DNA from: Sphingobium limneticum
GTDB lineage: Bacteria; Pseudomonadota; Alphaproteobacteria; Sphingomonadales; Sphingomonadaceae
DNA: 64,000 bases
NCBI RefSeq assembly: GCF_008710155.1
Contig: NZ_VYPZ01000006.1
Location: 62,001-126,000 of the forward strand
Reading direction: 5' to 3'
The first letter of the stretch is position 1; each line of letters opens with the position of its first letter. Under the pieces are notes generated by a model that saw nothing but the letters and a program-made list of their open reading frames with translations, had not been told where the DNA came from and searched no databases. A program made the translations under genes and the position numbers. Shown piece after piece: positions 57,930 through 64,000 of this stretch.

Positions 57930-59781
57930 TCCGCACCGATCGCGCATCCACCGCCACATCGCCTTCGGGCAAATGAAACCGGCATGGCTCGTCCGCGCCA
58001 TTGACGCAGATGGCCAGCCCGCTTGCCCGATAGCGCATCGCCAGCCGGCGGCGGCCCGGATCTTCCCACTGGGCGACCGTCAATCCCTGCCCGTCCTCGT
58101 CCAGCCATTCCACATCGGCGTCGGACAGCAAGTCTACGGCCGTCAAATCCGCCGCCTCCGCCCGGATCGCCGCCAGCGCAAAACTCTGCGCCTCCAGCGC
58201 CCGATCACGGCCCACCCAGTCGATCCAGCCGATTACTCCATCCTGCGCATAGGCGTTATTATTGCCCTGCTGGCTGCGCCCGAACTCGTCGCCGGCGGTC
58301 AGCATGATCGTGCCGCGCGACGCGAACAGGGTGGACAGCAGCGCCTCCCGATCCCGCCGCCGCGCCGCCTCGACCGCAGGGTCGTCGCTCAGTCCTTCGA
58401 CGCCATTATTCCAGCTGAAATTCTCACCATGGCCATCGCGATTCTGTTCGCCATTGGCTTCATTATGCCGCTGCGCATAGGCCGTCAGATCGGCCAGCGT
58501 GAAGCCATCATGTGCGGCGAGGAAATTGACGCTCCGGGTCCGCCCGCCACCGAAAATATCCGACGATCCCGCCAGCCGCGTGGCCACCGCACCCAGCGTC
58601 CCCGCATCGCCACGCCAGAAACGCCGCATATCGTCACGATAGCGGTCGTTCCATTCCAGCCAGCCCTCACCAAATTGCCCCAGTTGATAACCGCCAGGGC
58701 CAATATCCCATGGCTCGGCGATCATCACCCGGTCCGCCAGCACCGGATCGGCACGCATCTCCTGCAACAAGGGCGAGTTTGGATCGAACCCATCCACCAT
58801 CCGCCCCAGCGCCGGGCCAAGGTCGAAGCGGAAGCCATCGACGCCGGCCTGAGTCACGAAATGCCGCAACGAATCGAGAATCAACCGCCGCGCGATCGGC
58901 GCATTGCAGGCGATGCTGTTACCCGTTCCGGTATCGTTGATCAGGCTGCCATCGGCCGCGTGCCGGAAATAGCCCTGCGCATCCAGTCCGCGCAGTGACA
59001 AAGTCGGCCCCTGCGCGTCGCTTTCCCCATCATGATTATAGACCATGTCCAGGATGACGCCGATGCCCGCCTCATGCAGCGCCGCCACAGTCTCCCGCAA
59101 CTCCGCCATGCCGCCGGGCGCCAATCGCGGGTCGACGGCAAAATAGCTGACCGGATTATAGCCCCAGGCGTTGGTCAGCCCCAGCGGCCCCAGATGGCGC
59201 TCGTCGATCCAGGCGTTGATCGGCATTAGCTCGATCGCTGACACATGCAGCTTTTGCAGATGCGCGATCACCGCCGGATGGGCGAGCGCGGCGATCGTGC
59301 CCCGCTGCGCCTCCGGCACGTCCGGGTGCAACATGGTAAAGCCGCGCACCTGCACTTCGTAGATCAGCCCGCCCGGCGTAAAGCGCGGCGGTTCGGGCGC
59401 AACCGTGGGCAACCCCGCCGTCACCACGCCCTTGGGCATCAATGGCGCGGTATCGCCGCCTTCCCCACGCGGCGCGGCGAGAGCGGCGTCATAGACGAAC
59501 GCCCGGTCGATCGCCTGCGCATAGGGATCGAGCAGCAGCTTGTCGGGATCGAACCACAGGCCTGCGCCTGGATCATAAGGGCCATCGGCGCGCAGCCCGT
59601 ATCGCGCGCCCTCTCCCACGCCCGCCGCCTCGCCATGCCAGAAGCCATCGGCATCGCGCAGCATCGGCAATCGCACTTCCCGGTCCGCATCATCGAACAG
59701 GCATAGCCACAGCTGCGCCGCATCGGGCGACCAGACCGAAAAGCGGGTGCCGTCCGCGCCGATCACCGGTCCCAATGTCAC
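57910..59781 (-). CDS. glgX: Glycogen debranching enzyme GlgX
   Basis: GH13 isoamylase-type enzyme removing branches from phosphorylase-limit glycogen. The N-terminal CBM48 domain starts with GADGTRFSVWSPDAAQLWLCLFDDADREVRLPM. Catalytic motifs: nucleophile Asp in VDGFRFDLGPALGR, Glu in MIAEPWDIGPGGYQLG and the NFLAAHDGFTLADL His-Asp block. At 623 residues it is slightly short compared with E. coli GlgX. GTG 59781 overlaps the glgA stop (GTGA), so it is coupled to glgA; upstream codons mirror glgA. It is the last gene of the operon. Confidence 0.94.
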   Translation of the reverse strand: MTLGPVIGADGTRFSVWSPDAAQLWLCLFDDADREVRLPMLRDADGFWHGEAAGVGEGARYGLRADGPYDPGAGLWFDPDKLLLDPYAQAIDRAFVYDAALAAPRGEGGDTAPLMPKGVVTAGLPTVAPEPPRFTPGGLIYEVQVRGFTMLHPDVPEAQRGTIAALAHPAVIAHLQKLHVSAIELMPINAWIDERHLGPLGLTNAWGYNPVSYFAVDPRLAPGGMAELRETVAALHEAGIGVILDMVYNHDGESDAQGPTLSLRGLDAQGYFRHAADGSLINDTGTGNSIACNAPIARRLILDSLRHFVTQAGVDGFRFDLGPALGRMVDGFDPNSPLLQEMRADPVLADRVMIAEPWDIGPGGYQLGQFGEGWLEWNDRYRDDMRRFWRGDAGTLGAVATRLAGSSDIFGGGRTRSVNFLAAHDGFTLADLTAYAQRHNEANGEQNRDGHGENFSWNNGVEGLSDDPAVEAARRRDREALLSTLFASRGTIMLTAGDEFGRSQQGNNNAYAQDGVIGWIDWVGRDRALEAQSFALAAIRAEAADLTAVDLLSDADVEWLDEDGQGLTVAQWEDPGRRRLAMRYRASGLAICVNGADEPCRFHLPEGDVAVDARSVRISRPER

Positions 59782-61226
59782 ACCGCCTCCGCGATCAGCG
59801 ATCGGTAGAGATCGGCATAGCGCGCGGCACTCTGCGTCCAGCTGAAGTCGGCGCGCATGCCCGCACGCTGCATCGCCTCCCATAACGGCTTGTCGGCATG
59901 CAGCGTCGCCAGCCGATTGATCGCCCCATGCAGCGCCGCCGCATCGTCCGGCGCGAAGACGATCCCGGTCGCCGCGCCCGCGCCTAATGCCGCCTCATTG
60001 GCGTCGATCACCGTATCGGCCAACCCGCCGACCCGCGCCACCACCGGCACGCAGCCATAGCGCAGCGCATAAAGCTGAGTCAGGCCGCACGGTTCGAACC
60101 GCGACGGGATCAGGATCGCGTCGCCGCCCGCCTGCATCAAATGCGACAGCGGTTCATCATAGCCGATCTGCACCCCGATCCGCCCGCGATGCCGATCCGC
60201 CGCGCCCAGCAACGCGCCTTCCAGCACATGGTCGCCCGATCCCAGCACGGCGAGCTTCCCGCCCAGCGCGACCAGATGCTCGGCCGCGTCGATCATCAGG
60301 TCCATGCCCTTCTGCCAGGTCAGGCGGCTGACGATGATGCAGAGCGGCGCGCCGTCATGATCCAACCCGAACCGGTCCTCCAGCGCATGGCGATTGGCCG
60401 CCCGCTTTCCGAGCGCCCGCGCGCCATAGGCTTTGGGGATCAGCGCGTCGGCCACCGGATTCCAGATATCGGTATCGACGCCGTTCAATATGCCATGCAG
60501 GCGGTCGACCCGCCCGTTGATCAGGCCGTCCAGCCCCATGCCATGGACCGGCGACCGGATTTCCTGCGCGTAACTGGGGCTGACCGTGGTGATCGCATCG
60601 GCCGACACCAGCCCCGCCTTCAGAAAGCCGGTGCCGCCATAATATTCGACGCCATCGACGCCCCAGGCTTCGGGTGGCAGGCCAAGGTGCGGAAAGATGT
60701 CCGCCGCGAACCGCCCCTGAAAGGCGAGATTGTGGATCGTCACCAGCTTGGGCACATGGGCGGCCGGGCCGAAGCGCATATAGGCCGCCGTCATCGCCGC
60801 CTGCCAGTCATGGGCATGGACGGCATCGGGCCGCCAGCCCTTCAACACGCCCTCCGCTACGTCCGCTCCCGCACGCGAGAGCGCCGCGAAGCGCCGCCAA
60901 TTGTCGGGCCAGTCATAGCCGCCATGATCGCCATAAGGACCGCCCTCCCGCGCGAAGAAGCCGGGCGCATCCAGCACCAGCAGGTCCAGCCCCTCGACCT
61001 GTGCCGCCAGCAGGCTGGCCGCCGCGCCGAACAGGTCGGGGTAGCGATGCACGATCTTTGTCTTGCCCAGCTTCGCCATGACCGCCGGGTAACCGGGCAC
61101 CAATGTTCGCACGGCTAACCCCTGCCCCGCCAGCGCCCCAGGCAGCGCGCCGACGACATCGGCCAGTCCGCCGGTCTTGATGAGGGGGTAGATTTCGGAT
61201 GCAACCGACAGCAGCTTGATCGTCAT
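59778..61226 (-). CDS. glgA: Glycogen synthase (ADP-glucose-type)
   Basis: GT5 glucosyltransferase of 482 residues that extends the alpha-1,4 chain from ADP-glucose. The substrate-binding KTGGLADVVGALPGAL motif is at residues 15-30, VHAHDWQAAMTAAYM follows, and the C-terminal domain has IVSRLTWQKGMDLMIDA and RFEPCGLTQLYALRYGCVPV, the donor-site glutamate block. ATG 61226 is chosen because it starts the conserved MTIKLLSVASEIYPLIKTGG. It begins eight bases after glgC. Confidence 0.97.
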   Translation of the reverse strand: MTIKLLSVASEIYPLIKTGGLADVVGALPGALAGQGLAVRTLVPGYPAVMAKLGKTKIVHRYPDLFGAAASLLAAQVEGLDLLVLDAPGFFAREGGPYGDHGGYDWPDNWRRFAALSRAGADVAEGVLKGWRPDAVHAHDWQAAMTAAYMRFGPAAHVPKLVTIHNLAFQGRFAADIFPHLGLPPEAWGVDGVEYYGGTGFLKAGLVSADAITTVSPSYAQEIRSPVHGMGLDGLINGRVDRLHGILNGVDTDIWNPVADALIPKAYGARALGKRAANRHALEDRFGLDHDGAPLCIIVSRLTWQKGMDLMIDAAEHLVALGGKLAVLGSGDHVLEGALLGAADRHRGRIGVQIGYDEPLSHLMQAGGDAILIPSRFEPCGLTQLYALRYGCVPVVARVGGLADTVIDANEAALGAGAATGIVFAPDDAAALHGAINRLATLHADKPLWEAMQRAGMRADFSWTQSAARYADLYRSLIAEAV

Positions 61227-61234
61227 GGCGTCGC

Positions 61235-62494
61235 TCAGGCCGCCAGCCGGTCGATCATGGCCTGCGTCACCAGGCAGATCCCGCTTTCGGTCCTGCGGAA
61301 ACGCTGCGCATCGAATACCGGATCTTCCCCGATGATCAGGCCGGGCGGGATGAGTATTCCCGAATCCACCACGCATTTGTGCAGCCGCGCCCCGCGCCCG
61401 ATCTCGCAACCGGGCATGATGACGCTATCCGTCACCGACGAAAAACTATGCGTCCGCACGCCCGAAAAAAGCAGGCTGCGATCCAGCGAGGAGCCGGATA
61501 CGATGCACCCGCCCGCCACCAGCGAGGATGTGGCCGACCCGCGCCGGCCATCCTCATTATGCACGAACTTGGCCGGTGGCGTGACTTCCGAATAGGTCCA
61601 GAGCGGCCAGCTGCGGTCGTAGAGGTCGAGGCTGGGCACCACATCGGTCAGGTCGATGCTCGCCTGCCAATAGGCGTCGATCGTGCCGACGTCGCGCCAA
61701 TAGGGGACCAGTTCGCTTTCGGCCCGCACGCAACTGCTGGAAAAGCGATGCGCCACCGCTTTTCCATGCTTGACGATATGGGGGATGATGTCGCCACCGA
61801 AATCGCGCTTGCTGGCCGGATCGTCGGCGTCGCGCCGCAATTGCTCGATCAGAAAGCGAGTGCGGAAGACATAGATGCCCATCGACGCCAGCGCCATGTC
61901 CGGCTGTCCCGGAATGCCGGGCGGGTTCTTGGGCTTTTCGATGAAGGCGGTGATGACGTCCGCTTCATCGACATGCATCACGCCGAAACCCACCGCCTCC
62001 ATGCGCGGTACTTCCAGGCAGCCGACGGTGACATCCGCGCCACTGTCGACATGCTGCTGGAGCATCAGCTCATAGTCCATCTTGTAGACATGATCGCCAG
62101 CCAGGATGACCATATATTCGGGCGCATAAGCCTCGATAATGTCGATATTCTGGTACACGGCGTCGGCTGTACCCTCATACCACTGGCTTTCCGATATGCG
62201 CTGGCTGGCGGGCAATATATCGAAACTCTCATTGCGTTCGGGGCGCAGGAAGTTCCAGCCGCGTTGCAAATGGCGGATCAGCGAATGGGCCTTATATTGC
62301 GTCGCGACCCCGATGCGGCGGATGCCGCTGTTGAGCGCATTGGACAGGGCAAAGTCGATGATCCGTGCCTTGCCGCCGAAATGCACGGCCGGCTTGGCGC
62401 GTCGGTCGGTCAGTTCCGCCAGCCGACTGCCGCGACCACCGGCCAGGACATAGGCCATGGCGTCACGCGCGATCGGCTGATATTTGCTCTGCAT
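61235..62494 (-). CDS. glgC: Glucose-1-phosphate adenylyltransferase
   Basis: Makes ADP-glucose, the committed step of glycogen synthesis. The 419-residue protein has [44 protein letters not shown] and [13 protein letters not shown] (catalytic Asp/Lys blocks), [16 protein letters not shown], and a left-handed beta-helix C-terminal domain. Allosteric residue content cannot be judged by eye. GGAGAGG before ATG 62494 supports that start over 62530. Confidence 0.97.
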   Translation of the reverse strand: MQSKYQPIARDAMAYVLAGGRGSRLAELTDRRAKPAVHFGGKARIIDFALSNALNSGIRRIGVATQYKAHSLIRHLQRGWNFLRPERNESFDILPASQRISESQWYEGTADAVYQNIDIIEAYAPEYMVILAGDHVYKMDYELMLQQHVDSGADVTVGCLEVPRMEAVGFGVMHVDEADVITAFIEKPKNPPGIPGQPDMALASMGIYVFRTRFLIEQLRRDADDPASKRDFGGDIIPHIVKHGKAVAHRFSSSCVRAESELVPYWRDVGTIDAYWQASIDLTDVVPSLDLYDRSWPLWTYSEVTPPAKFVHNEDGRRGSATSSLVAGGCIVSGSSLDRSLLFSGVRTHSFSSVTDSVIMPGCEIGRGARLHKCVVDSGILIPPGLIIGEDPVFDAQRFRRTESGICLVTQAMIDRLAA

Positions 62495-62543
62495 AGGGCC
62501 TCTCCTCATCCTGCCCGCGACTGCCTGCACGCGCCGTCGGTGT

Positions 62544-64000
62544 TCAATAATCCAGTTCCAGCATCAAGGTTGCGAAGGGCGGGATGGTGATGTTCGCCCA
62601 TCCTTCCTCATCGGCTTCCACCTGCCCCATATTGCCCGCGCCACTGCCGCCATAATCCGCCGCGTCACTGTTCAATATCTCGCGCCACAATCCGCCGGAC
62701 GGCAGACGCATCCGATAGCCATGGCGCAGCACTGGGGTAAAATGGCTGATGATGACGATCGGCCGGACACCCGGCGCGCGCCGTTGCCAGGCGAAGACGG
62801 AGTCCGCCGCGCCATCCACCAGCACCCATTCGAACCCCTCCGCCTCGCAATCGCGCGCATGCAGCGCCGGGCGGGATCGGTAGAGATGATTGAGATCGCC
62901 CACCAGCCGCTGCACGCCCAGATGCGGCCCATGGTCCAGCAGATCCCAGTCGAGCGCGCGATCCTCGCTCCATTCGCTGCGCTGGGCGAATTCCTGCCCC
63001 ATGAACAGCAGCTTCTTGCCGGGATAGCCCCACATGAAGGCATAATAGGCCCGCAGCGTCGCGAACTTCTGCCAGTCGTCGCCGGCCATCTTGTGCAGCA
63101 TGGACGCCTTGCCATGCACCACCTCGTCATGGCTCAATGCCAGCACGAAATTCTCGGTAAAGGCGTAGAGCAGGCCGAAGGTGATGTCGTCATGATGATG
63201 GGCGCGATGCACGGCATCACGCTGCAAATAGCGCAGCGTGTCGTGCATGAAGCCCATATTCCATTTGAACCCGAAGCCCAGCCCGCCGGTATCCACAGGC
63301 TGTGACACGCCGGGCCAACTGGTCGATTCCTCGGCAATGGTCATGATGCCGGGATGCGCGCCATAGAGCGCCTTGTTCATCTGCTGGAGGAAGGCGACCG
63401 CCTCCACATTTTCCCGGCCACCATGGTCGTTGGGTATCCATTCGCCCGGCGCGCGCGAATAGTCGAGATAGAGCATCGAGGCGACGGCATCGACCCGCAG
63501 GCCATCGACATGATAGCGTTCGGCCCAGAACAGCGCATTGTTGACCAGATATTGCGCCACTTCGCGCCGACCGAAATTATAGATGGCCGTGTTCCAGTCG
63601 GGGTGGAAACCCTTGCGCGGATCGGCATGTTCGTACAGCGCGGTGCCGTCGAAATGGGCCAACCCATGTTCATCGGTCGGAAAATGGGCCGGCACCCAGT
63701 CGAGCAGAATGCCGATCCCTGCCCGATGTGCGCCATCGACGAAACGCGCGAACCCATCGGGATCGCCAAAGCGCGCGGTCGGCGCATACAGGCCCAGCGT
63801 CTGATACCCCCAGCTGGGATCATAGGGAAATTCGCTGATCGGCAGAAATTCGATATGGGTAAAGCCCATCCCCGCCACATAGGGGATCAACCGATCGGCC
63901 AGTTGATCCCAGCTCAGAAAATCGCCCTGCTCGTTCCGCTGCCATGACCCGGCATGGACTTCGTAGATCGATATTGGCTGGCGCCGCGCGTCGGCCGTGC
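62544..64000 (-). CDS. glgB: 1,4-alpha-glucan branching enzyme GlgB (partial, 5' end beyond the window)
   Basis: GH13 branching enzyme. The visible frame continues to the window edge without a start codon, so the N-terminal CBM48 domain is missing. The first visible block is [14 protein letters not shown], then [31 protein letters not shown]. Catalytic nucleophile Asp is in [19 protein letters not shown], Glu in [16 protein letters not shown] and the His-Asp of [16 protein letters not shown]. The stop at 62544 is 49 bases before glgC. Transcription order is glgB-glgC-glgA-glgX, a full glycogen synthesis and debranching set except for glycogen phosphorylase, which is not in view. Confidence 0.96.
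   Translation of the reverse strand, partial: TADARRQPISIYEVHAGSWQRNEQGDFLSWDQLADRLIPYVAGMGFTHIEFLPISEFPYDPSWGYQTLGLYAPTARFGDPDGFARFVDGAHRAGIGILLDWVPAHFPTDEHGLAHFDGTALYEHADPRKGFHPDWNTAIYNFGRREVAQYLVNNALFWAERYHVDGLRVDAVASMLYLDYSRAPGEWIPNDHGGRENVEAVAFLQQMNKALYGAHPGIMTIAEESTSWPGVSQPVDTGGLGFGFKWNMGFMHDTLRYLQRDAVHRAHHHDDITFGLLYAFTENFVLALSHDEVVHGKASMLHKMAGDDWQKFATLRAYYAFMWGYPGKKLLFMGQEFAQRSEWSEDRALDWDLLDHGPHLGVQRLVGDLNHLYRSRPALHARDCEAEGFEWVLVDGAADSVFAWQRRAPGVRPIVIISHFTPVLRHGYRMRLPSGGLWREILNSDAADYGGSGAGNMGQVEADEEGWANITIPPFATLMLELDY

Overview
The window is a piece of bacterial chromosome from a GC-rich alphaproteobacterium, most likely Sphingomonadales (a Sphingobium- or Sphingomonas-like genome). 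The evidence is the high GC content, the FYDLN-type acidic zinc-ribbon protein beside aroA, the aroA-cmk-rpsA-ihfB order, the small SRP RNA next to dnaX-ybaB, and several classes of short palindromic intergenic repeats (translating as HSREGGNP / RFRWDDD-like peptides) that are typical of sphingomonads. I see no rRNA operon, IS element, prophage or CRISPR array. It reads as core chromosome peppered with palindromic repeats.

Layout. 1-5 kb: rsmD, a proline-rich secreted protein, a GFA-fold protein, a UvrD/PcrA helicase, a GAF-domain protein and two identical tRNA-Ala genes. 5-10 kb: FYDLN protein, then aroA-cmk-rpsA-ihfB (shikimate, CTP salvage, translation, nucleoid) and tRNA-Leu. 10-20.7 kb: Kef-type antiporter, glutaminase, an exported nucleoside 2-deoxyribosyltransferase-like protein, alaS, a Tat-exported M24 peptidase, a GST and malate synthase G. 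20.7-30 kb: LysR regulator divergent from glcB, malic enzyme, L,D-transpeptidase, RhtA-type and MFS exporters, a TPR-Asp/Asn hydroxylase, a YitT protein, hisI, tRNA-His. 30-37 kb: NTP_transf_6 protein, RlpA, HU, Lon, YbaB, DnaX and SRP RNA. 37-41.4 kb: a tightly packed minus-strand unit of two cysteine desulfurases, a 2Fe-2S ferredoxin and a class A beta-lactamase; then an alpha/beta hydrolase. 41.5-48.8 kb: desaturase, HPP-CBS protein, membrane-anchored LuxR-type protein, rpiB-glyA-nrdR, a GIY-YIG nuclease ORF running into trmJ, and chorismate mutase. 48.9-57.3 kb: rpsD, M28 peptidase, a YgiB/YgiC-like pair, agmatine deiminase and N-carbamoylputrescine amidase (agmatine to putrescine), folK, tRNA-Lys. 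57.3-64 kb: a NudK-like NUDIX protein and the glycogen operon glgB(partial)-glgC-glgA-glgX.

The most interesting non-textbook signals are: (i) a single-domain GIY-YIG nuclease gene bracketed by inverted copies of a palindromic repeat whose solitary relative sits about 9 kb away, with its reading frame running through the right-hand repeat into trmJ; (ii) a family of 86-89 bp palindromes with GTCA/TGAC ends, one copy sitting in frame inside a cysteine desulfurase gene; (iii) a chromosomal class A beta-lactamase carrying the Cys69/Cys238 pair and Thr237 of class A carbapenemases, overlapping the stop codon of a ferredoxin gene; (iv) a secreted nucleoside deoxyribosyltransferase-like protein; (v) a clean palindrome upstream of a fatty-acid desaturase and a heat-shock-like promoter at lon.
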